A stretch of DNA of 29,871 bases. It comes from a virus. Positions 14,549 through 22,819 of the stretch are shown here, one piece after another. The position numbers and the translations under genes are program-made. The notes beneath the pieces were generated by a model that saw nothing but the letters and a program-made list of their open reading frames with translations, had not been told where the DNA came from and did no database searches. Within the stretch, counting starts at the first letter, position 1. Each line of letters starts with the position of its first letter. The DNA is taken from positions 1 to 29,871 of IMG/VR virus record IMGVR_UViG_3300021379_000334. The stretch is one strand, 5' to 3'.

Positions 14549-15250
14549 ATGGCTTTACCATTGCTAAAGACACCAGAACATGAATTGAATGTCCCATCTA
14601 CTGGTGAAAAATTAAAATACCGTCCTTTTCTTGTAGGGGAAGAAAAAACTCTTCTTCTTGCACTTGAAGGAGGGCAGGACAAAGAAATCAGTGAAGCAGT
14701 AATGCAAACTGTAAGAAACTGCACCTTTGGTAAATTTGATGTTACGAAAGCACCAATGTTTGACATTGAGTATATCTTTCTTAAAATCAGAACAAAGGCA
14801 GCGGGTTCAAAACAAGGGATTAAACTACTATGTCCAGATGACGAAAAGACATATGTAGAGACTGAAATCGACTTGGACTCTGTGGAAGTATTTTTCCCAG
14901 AAGGACATGATAACAATATCAAACTAACAGATGATATTGGATTGATTTTGGATTATCCAAGTATTGATATGACTGGCGATCTTTTGAATGTAAATGCTGA
15001 TGCAGCATGGACTATTATCAAAAGATGTATCAGACAAATTTACGATGCAGAGAATGTTCATAATCGTGAAGATATGGACGAAAAAGAGTTAGATGAGTTT
15101 TTGAGTCAGTTGGATGCAACTATGTTCAAAAAGATTGAACAGTTCTTCAATACAACTCCTAGACTCAAACATACAGTGAAGGTGAAAAACCCAGAAACTG
15201 GCGTTGAGAGTGATGTCGTGATTGAGGGGCTACAGAATTTTTTCGGATAG
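14549..15250 (+). CDS. 26: Baseplate hub assembly protein gp26
   Basis: The protein (233 aa) starts after AGGAG and reads MALPLLKTPEHELNVPSTGE. Next come KYRPFLVGEEKTLLLALEGG and a C..F zone around NCTFGKFDVTKAPMFDIEYI. This is the gp26 family known from T4 (208 aa), required for hub assembly. Its last codons are AAT TTT TTC GGA TAG, containing the slippery heptamer T TTT TTC two codons before the stop. A -1 slip continues into gp51. It sits upstream of the putative tape-measure gene, like lambda G/GT chaperones. Confidence 0.85.
   Translation: MALPLLKTPEHELNVPSTGEKLKYRPFLVGEEKTLLLALEGGQDKEISEAVMQTVRNCTFGKFDVTKAPMFDIEYIFLKIRTKAAGSKQGIKLLCPDDEKTYVETEIDLDSVEVFFPEGHDNNIKLTDDIGLILDYPSIDMTGDLLNVNADAAWTIIKRCIRQIYDAENVHNREDMDEKELDEFLSQLDATMFKKIEQFFNTTPRLKHTVKVKNPETGVESDVVIEGLQNFFG
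15238..15244 (+). promoter_or_regulatory. Probable -1 ribosomal frameshift site (T TTT TTC)
   Basis: In the gp26 frame the bases parse as T TTT TTC, the standard X XXY YYZ heptamer, with the gp26 stop two codons later. After a -1 slip the frame reads CGG ATA GCC and stays open to the gp51 stop at 15435, giving a 295-aa fusion. A possible hairpin follows (CCCTTTCA at 15251 pairing with TGAGGG at 15281). Confidence 0.7.
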
Positions 15251-15279
15251 CCCTTTCACATGATAACTTAGAGAATTAT

Positions 15280-15435
15280 ATGAGGGTGAATTTTGCTTTA
15301 ATGCAACACCACAAATATTCTCTAACAGAACTAGAAACTATGTTGCCATGGGAAAGGGATGTCTACATCGGTATGTTGATGAAACATATTGAAGAAGAAA
15401 ATATGAAGATGAGACATAATAAAATCAAAACATAG
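15280..15435 (+). CDS. 51: gp51-like hub assembly protein, read alone or as gp26-51 fusion (51 aa)
   Basis: From its own ATG the frame reads MRVNFALMQHHKYSLTELET then MLPWERDVYIGMLMKHIEEE. It is a short helical domain like the one I recall as gp51 next to gp26 in marine T4-like phages (T4 gp51 itself is much longer). There is no good ribosome-binding site. The frame is open upstream to 15244, so it is the natural -1 extension of gp26. The organisation parallels the G/GT tail assembly chaperones of lambda. Confidence 0.7.
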   Translation: MRVNFALMQHHKYSLTELETMLPWERDVYIGMLMKHIEEENMKMRHNKIKT

Positions 15436-15445
15436 AGAGGTCAAC

Positions 15446-15778
15446 ATGGCAGAAGAAGAAGTAAAAAAGGCAGATTTTCACCCTGCTGATAGTAATGGTG
15501 ATGGCGTAGTTACTGAAGAAGAACACCAAATGTATTTGGAGTTCAAAAGAAAAGAACTAGAGGATGCTGATGCACGCCGTGATGCAATGAGAATGATGAC
15601 TTGGTTCGCACTAGCGGGTATGTTACTATATCCAGCAGCGATTTTGATTACTGCAATGTTAGGTTATGAGAAGGCGGCAAATATTATTGGAGATATTGCT
15701 CCAACATATTTTGTTGCAATTTCAGCACTAGTTGCTGCTTACTTTGGGGCAAATGCTTACACTGATAAGAAAAAATAA
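15446..15778 (+). CDS. EF-hand membrane protein, holin-like topology (110 aa)
   Basis: Residues 15-26 (DSNGDGVVTEEE) form a canonical Ca-binding EF-hand loop with acidic or polar ligands at positions 1, 3, 5, 9 and 12. A charged helix follows, then two transmembrane helices (about 50-72 and 80-105), separated by MLGYEKAANIIGDI. GAGGT precedes the ATG. It lies between gp51 and the tape measure in the late operon. A holin or tail-tip membrane role is conceivable, and Ca binding could tie it to seawater calcium. No family name is certain. Confidence 0.75.
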   Translation: MAEEEVKKADFHPADSNGDGVVTEEEHQMYLEFKRKELEDADARRDAMRMMTWFALAGMLLYPAAILITAMLGYEKAANIIGDIAPTYFVAISALVAAYFGANAYTDKKK

Positions 15779-15789
15779 GGTTAAGGTAA

Positions 15790-18248
15790 ATGGCAACTCT
15801 CAGCGATATTACAGATAAGTTATCAAAACAAACTGAACAAAATATTCAGGCAACTAAAGAACTGAACAAGTCTAATGTGACACTTAGAACAGAAGTGACA
15901 CAACTTACTGGTTCTGTAGAAAAGTATGCGACAAGAGAAAAAAGAGTTCAGTTCTTAGAAAATGTTCTTGATACAAATAATGTAGGATTAGCAGATACCT
16001 TCAAAGAAACTTTGATGGGCCCACTAACTCAACTCGCTGATGCCATTCCTGGCAAGGCATTCCTAATGCCATTCTTCAAACTTGCCGCACAAAAAACTCC
16101 ACTTAGAGGTTTCTTAGAAAGAAGAAGAGACTCTGAAAGAGATAAACTTCAGACACAACAGGCAACTCAAGCAATTGAAGCATCTGGTATGAAGTTTGGT
16201 AATGAAGAGGAAAAACAAGCCGCCATTGAACGAGTTAAAATGGAGATGGCGAAAAAACAACAAGAAGAAGAGATTAAGAATAAGAATAAACAAATCTCTG
16301 AAATGCTTGGATTGGAAATTGACAAGTTTGAATCTATTATCGGTAAAACTGATGAAGTTCAAGAACAAACAAAAGAGCAATCAGAAAAAGTTGCAGAAAC
16401 CACAGAGAATATGCCTGTCATCACAGCAGATGACGCTGCCCCTTCTGGAGGCGGTTCACCTATTCTTGGTGGGGCTGGCGCTTCTGATAGTTCTGCGGCC
16501 GCAGTAGAAGAAGCAAGAACATCTGAAAGAGCGGCAGAAAGAAGACACCGTGAACTAATAGACGCAATCGCTGGTGGAAGCGGTGGCGGTGGTGGTGGAG
16601 GCACTATCAAAGAGGGTGATGGAACACTCAAAGGTGTTGGTGGTGTTATCAAATCTATTGGACAAGGATTCAAATATCTAGGTAAAAATCTTGCGAATAT
16701 TGCTAAAGGTGCTCTTGCGATGGCACTTATGGGTGCATCACTCATTCCTTTTGCTATATCTGCAAAACAGTTTAATGAAGTAGAATGGGAATCACTAGGT
16801 AAGGCGGGTGTTGCTCTACTTGGTCTTGCTGGTGTTGCATTCCTACTTGGTAAGGCATCTGGTTCTATGATTACTGGTGCGTTGGCAATCGGTGTTCTAG
16901 GTGGTGCATTATGGGTTGCTGGTAAAGGTTTCCAACAGTTTGCAGAACTTGATTGGAAGACTATTGGTATGGGATTTGTTGCAATTGGTGGACTAGGTGT
17001 AATCGCTGCGGCACTATCCTTTGCACTACCATTTATTATTCCAGGCTCTATTGCGATTGCGGCACTAGGTGCTGCGTTGATTCCATTTGCTTATGCTGCT
17101 GGAATGGCGGCTCCTGCATTAACAGAGATTGCATCGGCATTTGATGCATTCTCTAATGTTCCTATATCAACCATGTTTGCAATTCCTGCTGCACTTGCGG
17201 CAGTTGGTGCGGCTCTGGTTGCAATGTCTGCTGGTAACTTTGTTTCTGGTATACTTGATGGTATTGGTAAACTATTTGGTAATGAATCTCCTATCGACAA
17301 GATTGTAAGACTTGCAGAATCGGCACCTAATGTTATTCAGTTGGGTGCAGCGATGCGTGGATTTGGTGATGATGTTGATGCAATGATGGCGGGACTAGAC
17401 AGACTTGATCCATCTAAAGTAGATAAACTTGAAGAACTTGGTGAGAAGATTGAGAAGTTTATGGATTCAATGCCTGGCGTTATTGGACAGGCAAAACTTG
17501 CTGCATTTGCATTATCATTTGCATCTATCGCTGCAAGTGCTGGTATTGCACCAGCGGTTGCACAAGGTGTTGCAGATGCAACTGGTGAAGTGATTGAAGT
17601 TCAAGATGCACCAAAGGCATATGTTGCTAAGAACAAAAAGAACAATCTGCTCCACAAACACTTGATCCAGAAGGTGGTGTTGCAGATGGTATTGATGGAG
17701 TGGGTGCAGATACGGTTGTTAGTAAGGCAACTGATGAAAGTGTGCCTGCAGGCATGGTCAAAATTAAATACAAGGGTAAAACCCATGTAGTTAAAAGAGA
17801 AGATGCAGAAAAAGTTCAGGCAATCAATAACAAACTAGAAGACTTAGGTCAGCAAAGTCAAGAACTACAAGAAAAATATGATAATACATCACCATATAAA
17901 AGACTTCAAAAAAGAAGAATTAAAGATGCAAACACTCAACTTGTTCGACAGTCAGTTAAACTTGAAAAAGAGAAATCTGCACTTCTAGAAAGTATAACTT
18001 CTGGTAGTGAAACTTCAGAAAAGATAACTCCATCATCAACACCTAGCACTGCTCCAAAAATGGAAAGCGCACAAAAAGAAAATGGTGAACTACAAATGGC
18101 GTCTGCTGGAGGCGGTGGAAACACAATTGTAAACGCCCCAACCACCAATGTAAATAATACAGGTGGCGGTGGGAGCGGTAAAATTATGCCAGTTCCTATG
18201 GGTGAACCAGATCAGAAAACTAGATCAATTGTTGCAAATGATTTTTAA
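15790..18248 (+). CDS. Putative tail tape-measure protein, read across a -1 frame break (819 aa if fused)
   Basis: The first frame (15790 to about 17640) starts MATLSDITDKLSKQTEQNIQ and has an N-terminal coiled coil, a Gly/Ser-rich linker near residue 260, and long hydrophobic Ala/Gly helices typical of tape-measure proteins that insert in the host membrane. At 17634-17640 (C AAA AAG) the coding signal moves to the -1 frame, with no gap in sense: ...KAYVAKNKK then EQSAPQTLDPEGG, continuing to 18248. The unshifted frame runs 50 codons of unlikely sequence to 17790. Either the ribosome shifts or one A is missing (sequencing, assembly or mutation). The gene lies downstream of gp26/gp51, where a tape measure is expected. 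The role is inferred. Confidence 0.7.
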
Positions 18249-18838
18249 TTTGCAAGTGGATTATCTAAAGCTCTCTGCAACTTCTTATTAAGTCTATCTT
18301 CAAGGTCTTTCATATCTCTTTCAATTTTTACTTCCATATCAGAGATATTTCTGTCTACCTTTGTATCTAAATCATCCATACGGTTCTGTGAAGATTCCTG
18401 TAGACGATTTGCCTTTTCATCATAGTCATTCTGAAGTGCATCTCTTTTATTTTCAAAACGCTCCTCTGCTGACGCAATCTGATCACGCACATCTTCTTCA
18501 GTCTCACGCAATTTATCTTCCATACGGTCGACTTGTTTTTCAATACCAAGAATGTCATCTCTCAAACCAGATTTAATGTCTCTTGTGTAATCGACTGCTT
18601 CATCTAGTTTTGTTTCGATAACTTCCATGCGTTGTTCAAATGCACCAACATCAAGTCCAGCGACTTCTTCTACCTTTTGATACATAAGAAAACCACCATA
18701 CAGAGCACCGATTACAGAACCAATCAAGGCAACTGCAGCACCGATAGTCGTAGGTGTCATTTTAATACCAAGAAGTCTAAACTCCTTGTCCTTGAGGTTC
18801 TCAATTTCCTCAAGACCTTTTCCTAAGTCTTTCGACAT
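18245..18838 (-). CDS. Membrane-anchored coiled-coil protein (197 aa)
   Basis: The start has GGAGAGAG upstream. After 28 polar residues comes one hydrophobic helix (about 29-53, TTIGAAVALIGSVIGALYGG), then about 140 residues of highly charged heptad-repeat sequence. The picture is a long helical rod anchored in the inner membrane. Its stop overlaps the tape-measure stop by a few bases (convergent genes, no terminator between). Spanin-like or lysis-inhibition roles are possible but not shown. Confidence 0.75.
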   Translation of the reverse strand: MSKDLGKGLEEIENLKDKEFRLLGIKMTPTTIGAAVALIGSVIGALYGGFLMYQKVEEVAGLDVGAFEQRMEVIETKLDEAVDYTRDIKSGLRDDILGIEKQVDRMEDKLRETEEDVRDQIASAEERFENKRDALQNDYDEKANRLQESSQNRMDDLDTKVDRNISDMEVKIERDMKDLEDRLNKKLQRALDNPLAN

Positions 18839-18849
18839 TTCTCTCTCTC

Positions 18850-19236
18850 CTAGTTAATATAAATTGGTTTGTGACACACAGTGATACCACCATTATGTAA
18901 CTGTTTGGTGCAAGTATATTCTGCCCTCTCCTGCCACTTCCAGTTTTTACCTCTAAACCAAGGCTTATCTTTTAGAAACTCTCTGTCTTCTTCTACTCGT
19001 TTCTTTTGTTCTGCAAGTCTGAAGTTAGCAACACATCCAGCAGCACCTTGCCAATTAAAGTTGTTTAGTCTTTCTTCAATTGGTGCATACTTATCATATC
19101 CCCAAACATCTAGACATTCTTTAATCATTTGATTATTAAAACTACGATCAAATTCGTGTGCTTGTTCAGCAAACGCTTCATATGTAAATACAGATGTTAT
19201 TAAAACAACACCTACCACTTGTAACCAATTTTTCAT
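18850..19236 (-). CDS. Exported Cys-containing protein (128 aa)
   Basis: The N-terminal MKNWLQVVGVVLITSVFTYE with AFAEQA is a signal peptide cleaved near residue 23. The mature part is basic, with four Cys (two around CLDVWGYDKY/GCVANF and two near YTCTKQL/VCHKP), likely two disulfides. GAGAGAG precedes the ATG. It is the third gene of the exported-protein operon under the late promoter at 21661. The function is unknown; a role in the envelope late in infection is inferred. Confidence 0.7.
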   Translation of the reverse strand: MKNWLQVVGVVLITSVFTYEAFAEQAHEFDRSFNNQMIKECLDVWGYDKYAPIEERLNNFNWQGAAGCVANFRLAEQKKRVEEDREFLKDKPWFRGKNWKWQERAEYTCTKQLHNGGITVCHKPIYIN

Positions 19237-19253
19237 CTCTCTCTCAATTCTTT

Positions 19254-21077
19254 TTATCTGTTATATTGCATCTCTACCATTTTCTCATGCAATATCTGTT
19301 GTGCAAGTCCATTCCTTAACCCTCTTTCACTGTTAGGAATGGTCGTATCCGGCATTTGTGTGTCTTGATAGAATGCAGTCTGTGGAATAATATTTTGTGC
19401 ATATGTTCCAAAGTCTGGATTAAATCCTATCAGTGCAAGAACTTGTGCCTGAATCTTTTCTTGTTCTTCAAACGATGCAGCATTACTCATATCGTTTGCA
19501 AGGTTCTTTGCCTTTTCAGCAACCATTTTCTTTATTTTTTCTTTTCGAGATTCTTTTTTCTCTCCATCTCCAGCCCCAGACGACTCTGAGGATTTATCTC
19601 CCCCATCGCTACTAGTTTCGGTTTCTGGATCACTTTCCTGTCCGGCATCTGAACCTTCATTGTCCCCATTGGAGTCCAATTGCTCGTCCACATTACTACT
19701 GGACTCACTTTCTCTATCTCTCTCCTCATTGTCTACTTCCCTTTCTAAAGAAGCAACTGTTACTTCTGCTTCTGGTTCTTCTCTTTCTTCTCTCGTTTCA
19801 GTTTGCGTAGTATTTTCTCTTGTTTCAACTGTTGGACTTTCCACTGGAGTAATGTCCACAACCACTGTATCTGTTGTATCATTATTGTTCCTCAATATTT
19901 CGTCAACTGTCGAATCACCAGTTTGTGACACATTTGATGCAGAACGAACTGGATCTCTTACACCAGTTGCAGTTACTTCTACACCACCAGTTTGTGTTGA
20001 AGTTGTTGCAGTAACATCATCAGATGTTCCACTCGCATCTGCAATTTGTTCTTCCAAATTTGGTTGAACATAAGTCTCATAATATGTTTGTTCATACAAT
20101 GGGCACTGTGTATCATATAATTGGTCAAGTGTGCATTGTTGATCAAAGTATGCTTCTGCATAACCATCACACCCACTATCATACAGAGGGTCAAGTGTGC
20201 ATTGTTGTGTGTAATATGCCTCTGCGTATCCAGTGCATCCAGTATCATACAATGGGTTTATAGAACATTGCTGGTTGTAATATGCAGTCGCATAGCCTGG
20301 ACATCCACTGTCATACAAAGGGTCTGCACTACATTGTTGTTGATACAAATACGCTGCATACGCATCTGCATAACCAGAACACTCTGGTGAATACAAAGGA
20401 TTTGCAGCACACACTGCGTTTAAGTCAAATGTTGGGGTGTCACTGTAGGTATTTGCGTAATTGTTGAGTGACATACTACTTTGTCCATAATCAATACCTA
20501 TCTGCTGATTATTGTCATTACCCTTGATAGCAATAGACACTGCATGGTTTTGAATATTGATAAGTTCATGGTGCATATCAATCTTACCACTTTCAAACAA
20601 CTCTACACCAAAGGTATTTTCTCTATCAGTTGTGTAAAATTCTTCAATTCTATCCCACAAATATCTCATAGAATCTGGTTCACCATCACCATCAGAATCT
20701 ATTGGTTGTGTATAGAAACCACCGTCTTGGTCTGTTTGAATTAAGTCAGTCCATAGAGGTGCAATGAAATTTGTGATATTAGTAGTTCCAGTAGAAAGGT
20801 CTACACCACTGCAACAGAAACTAGATGGTGCGCCTTGGTTTACACCAACTAACGAAATAACTCCATTACTGTGCATCCAAGAATAGTAATAGGTTGTTCC
20901 ATAGAATGGAAACCCAAATTCTAAAGGAACAGACGCAGCGCCATCATCACTGATGTTGTGTTGTGTCACATCAGTGTCATTAGGATTTATAAAATCTGGA
21001 TTTAATTCTGCACTACAATAGGAGTAGGAGAAGGCCCAAACCAACAGCCCCGCCAACAGCGCCTTTAACTGTATCAT
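19254..21077 (-). CDS. Exported protein with nidogen-like domain and Cys repeats (607 aa)
   Basis: A signal peptide (residues 1-23, ending YSYCSA) is followed by a NIDO-like domain (about 48-200, with FPFYGTTYYYSWMHSNGVIS and FIAPLWTDL). It includes a DSDGDGEPDS calcium loop. Next come about five tandem units of 22 residues (about 221-335, consensus QQC..DPLYDSGC.GYAEAYF), each with two Cys. A long acidic Ser/Thr/Glu stretch (about 345-530) and a helical end follow. The architecture suggests a secreted adhesin or virion surface fibre. The start overlaps the upstream gene by 65 bases. The function is inferred from domains. Confidence 0.75.
   Translation of the reverse strand: MIQLKALLAGLLVWAFSYSYCSAELNPDFINPNDTDVTQHNISDDGAASVPLEFGFPFYGTTYYYSWMHSNGVISLVGVNQGAPSSFCCSGVDLSTGTTNITNFIAPLWTDLIQTDQDGGFYTQPIDSDGDGEPDSMRYLWDRIEEFYTTDRENTFGVELFESGKIDMHHELINIQNHAVSIAIKGNDNNQQIGIDYGQSSMSLNNYANTYSDTPTFDLNAVCAANPLYSPECSGYADAYAAYLYQQQCSADPLYDSGCPGYATAYYNQQCSINPLYDTGCTGYAEAYYTQQCTLDPLYDSGCDGYAEAYFDQQCTLDQLYDTQCPLYEQTYYETYVQPNLEEQIADASGTSDDVTATTSTQTGGVEVTATGVRDPVRSASNVSQTGDSTVDEILRNNNDTTDTVVVDITPVESPTVETRENTTQTETREEREEPEAEVTVASLEREVDNEERDRESESSSNVDEQLDSNGDNEGSDAGQESDPETETSSDGGDKSSESSGAGDGEKKESRKEKIKKMVAEKAKNLANDMSNAASFEEQEKIQAQVLALIGFNPDFGTYAQNIIPQTAFYQDTQMPDTTIPNSERGLRNGLAQQILHEKMVEMQYNR
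20070..20415 (-). repeat. Tandem 66-base coding repeats (22-aa Cys units)
   Basis: About five diverged units encode QQCSADPLYDSGCPGYATAY-type modules. On the plus strand the period is visible as repeated CATTGTTG...TATGC...CCATCATACA...GGGTC blocks 66 bases apart. Units differ at silent sites, so the array is old rather than a recent amplification. Confidence 0.8.
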
Positions 21078-21561
21078 TTCGTCTTTGATCCTGTTCTTGT
21101 TCAGTAGGTTTCAACTCTGGATTCTTTTCCCAAAGTTCTTTTGCTTCGTCACCAATTTTACCCATAAATGGGCAAGGTGTGCCTGCCATTTCCATTGCTG
21201 AAAAAACTCTTGGATCACCACACATCACTGATACTGCGGCAACTTTCATGCCCATATCATAGAGCACTTTAGCGTTCTTTAGTCTTTCACAGTTCAAGTC
21301 TCTCACCGTTGAACCGCCAGAAATACCCAGAATTTGTGTTTGAACAGCTCCAGAAACACCTACGGTGCAGAGGTCACTATTCGTTACAGAAATGCTGGGT
21401 GAAATTGCAGATGGTGGTGGAGACTTTACAGTTGTCTCCATCTTACCATTTGTGTTTGTTGTTACCGTTGATTCTGAAGTAGATTCAGTAACAATAGGTT
21501 CTGCGAGGGCAACACCACTCATAGTGAAGAAAATTACTATTGCTGTAATCAGTTTCTTCAT
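21013..21561 (-). CDS. Conserved exported marine-phage protein (182 aa)
   Basis: A signal peptide (MKKLITAIVIFFTMSGVALA) is followed by a Thr/Ser-rich segment, then a conserved core (SDLCTVGVSGAVQTQILGIS, DLNCERLKNAKVLYDMGMK, AVSVMCGDPRVFSAMEMAGT, PCPFMGKIGDEAKELW). The tail has charged repeats and a Gly/Leu hydrophobic end (residues about 164-182) that could anchor it. I recall this core in marine T4-like phages. It is the first gene after the late promoter at 21661. It overlaps the next gene by 65 bases. The function is unknown. Confidence 0.75.
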   Translation of the reverse strand: MKKLITAIVIFFTMSGVALAEPIVTESTSESTVTTNTNGKMETTVKSPPPSAISPSISVTNSDLCTVGVSGAVQTQILGISGGSTVRDLNCERLKNAKVLYDMGMKVAAVSVMCGDPRVFSAMEMAGTPCPFMGKIGDEAKELWEKNPELKPTEQEQDQRRNDTVKGAVGGAVGLGLLLLLL

Positions 21562-21660
21562 TATACTCTCTCTTTATTTTTTACTGTATAGGTATGCAAA
21601 ATCCATACCCTTCTTTATGAAAAAGAATAATGTAGTGATGTCAACTCAACTTCTCACCTA

Positions 21661-21668
21661 TATTTATA
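21661..21668 (-). promoter_or_regulatory. Late promoter (TATAAATA) for the exported-protein operon
   Basis: An exact late box lies 100 bases before the 182-aa exported gene and 5 bases after the gp32 terminator. No -35 hexamer is present. It separates gp32 transcription from the late operon. Confidence 0.8.
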
Positions 21669-21672
21669 ATAC

Positions 21673-21706
21673 AAAAAAAGGGGGTGAGTAAAAAATACCC
21701 ACCCCC
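21673..21706 (-). terminator. Rho-independent terminator of gene 32
   Basis: The stem GGGGGTG-GTA/TAC-CACCCCC has one mismatch and a 5-base loop (21680-21706). Read leftward it is followed by seven T (21673-21679). It lies 80 bases after the gp32 stop and next to the late promoter. Confidence 0.92.
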
Positions 21707-21785
21707 TGTCTAGGTGTTTGCCAGTCTTTTAATGTGGTGTTATCTACCTGTTGGTTAAGGTCTACTGCACAAGGGACTTACTGAC

Positions 21786-22700
21786 TTACCCTTCATTTGC
21801 CAGTTTTTCAAAGTATGACATTGCGTCATCATCTTCATCATCATTGGCACCAAATGAACCACCAGCAGTTTTTGGTTCTGGTGTTGGTTCAGACTTGAAG
21901 GTAGGAGCAGGAGTTTCATCCTCTTCTACCAACGCAGCGGCAGTTTTAGTTGCCACAACAGTTCCAGACAGAACTGCATCAAGGCGAGTCTTCAACTCAT
22001 CATAGGACTTGAAGTTGGTAGGTGCAAGAAACTCTGCAAGAGAGTATTCACCATTGTAGATTGTCTCTAGTTCCTCATCAGAACCTTTGAGAGCAGATAC
22101 AGAATCGAACTCTGACTTATCATAGTTCCAGTATCCATCTACCTTACGAATCTTCAGTTTGAAGTTCGCACCTTCCCACAAATCGAATGGATTGATTGGG
22201 GTCTCGTCTTCAAATGCAGGCTGCATCGCCTCCATCAACTTGTCAAAGATTTTCTTTCCATATGCATAGAGGAAAATCTTTCCTTCGTTTTCTGGATTTG
22301 AAGGGTCACTCACAACATAGATGTTGGAGTAATACTTCAACTTCCTTTTCTGTTTACGAGCGATTTCCTTATCGGACTCTACACCAGAGTTCCACAACTG
22401 AGTGTTATACTCTGACACAGGGTCTTTCTGGTTTAGTGTGGTAAGAGAGTTCTCAATATACCACTGTCCAGTAGGGCCTTGGAATGCATGATTCCAAACA
22501 CGAACCCACGGCAACTCTTCACCTTGTGGTGCAGGCAGGAAACGAATTACTGCGTAACCGTTACCAGACTTGTCAACAGAAGGTTTCCATAGTCGTTCAT
22601 CGACATATGACTTCTTTTCGGTTGTTGGGGATTCGTCCTTTTGGACTTGTTGTAGCAATTTATCCAGAGAGTTCTGGTTGCGTAGTGCTGAAATAGACAT
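21786..22700 (-). CDS. 32: Single-stranded DNA-binding protein gp32
   Basis: The protein (304 aa, close to T4's 301) has an N-terminal self-interaction helix, core motifs GYAVIRFLPAPQGEELPWVR, WNHAFQGPTGQWYIEN, KRKLKYYSNIYVVSDPSNPE and NPFDLWEGANFKLKIRKVDG, and an acidic C-terminal tail ending DDEDDDAMSYFEKLANEG. It coats ssDNA and recruits replication proteins. It contains no cysteine at all. Where T4 gp32 has the zinc Cys cluster, this one reads NSLTTLNQKDPVSEYN, so the zinc site is lost. AGGAG precedes the ATG; it has its own promoter and terminator. Confidence 0.93.
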   Translation of the reverse strand: MSISALRNQNSLDKLLQQVQKDESPTTEKKSYVDERLWKPSVDKSGNGYAVIRFLPAPQGEELPWVRVWNHAFQGPTGQWYIENSLTTLNQKDPVSEYNTQLWNSGVESDKEIARKQKRKLKYYSNIYVVSDPSNPENEGKIFLYAYGKKIFDKLMEAMQPAFEDETPINPFDLWEGANFKLKIRKVDGYWNYDKSEFDSVSALKGSDEELETIYNGEYSLAEFLAPTNFKSYDELKTRLDAVLSGTVVATKTAAALVEEDETPAPTFKSEPTPEPKTAGGSFGANDDEDDDAMSYFEKLANEG

Positions 22701-22753
22701 ATTTTTCTCCTATGTTTATATGTGTTTTCGTATGTTTAAGTATTTCACTTTTT

Positions 22754-22770
22754 GCATAGTATAACTATGC
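22754..22770 (-). promoter_or_regulatory. Hairpin in the gene 32 leader
   Basis: A perfect 7-bp inverted repeat GCATAGT/ACTATGC with a 3-base loop lies 54-70 bases upstream of the gp32 ATG and 19 bases downstream of the promoter box. T4 gp32 represses its own translation through a structured leader; this hairpin could play that part (inference). Confidence 0.55.
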
Positions 22771-22788
22771 GTTTCATTATGTATGCTA

Positions 22789-22819
22789 TATTTATACTAT
22801 AAAAGAACTGAAAAGTCAA
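22789..22819 (-). promoter_or_regulatory. Hybrid promoter of gene 32 (TTGACT-17-TATAAATA)
   Basis: TATAAATA (22789-22796) is a late box, and its TATAAA is 17 bases from TTGACT (22814-22819), a near-consensus sigma70 -35. The dual signal would allow gp32 synthesis early and late. Confidence 0.75.

Noticed and set aside
14434-14922. 162-codon frame on the minus strand across the tube/gp26 junction
   Set aside because: It lies antisense to well-supported structural genes, has Ser-rich unnatural composition, and shows no ribosome-binding site.
16359-16745. 128-codon minus-strand frame with proline runs
   Set aside because: It is a mirror of the Gly-rich linker of the tape-measure gene (GGN codons read as Pro on the other strand).
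17700-18248. Treating the 3' part of the tape-measure gene as an independent gene from 17700 or 17754
   Set aside because: No ribosome-binding site precedes either ATG, and coding sense in that frame already starts at 17640, so it is a continuation.
20070-20415. Regular 66-base repeats considered as a CRISPR-like array
   Set aside because: The repeats keep the reading frame and vary mainly at silent sites, and there are no unique spacers. They are protein repeats.
21630-21660. TTGACA (minus strand) near 21642 as a promoter of the exported operon
   Set aside because: There is no acceptable -10 at 16-18 bases. The TATAAATA box upstream explains the operon better.
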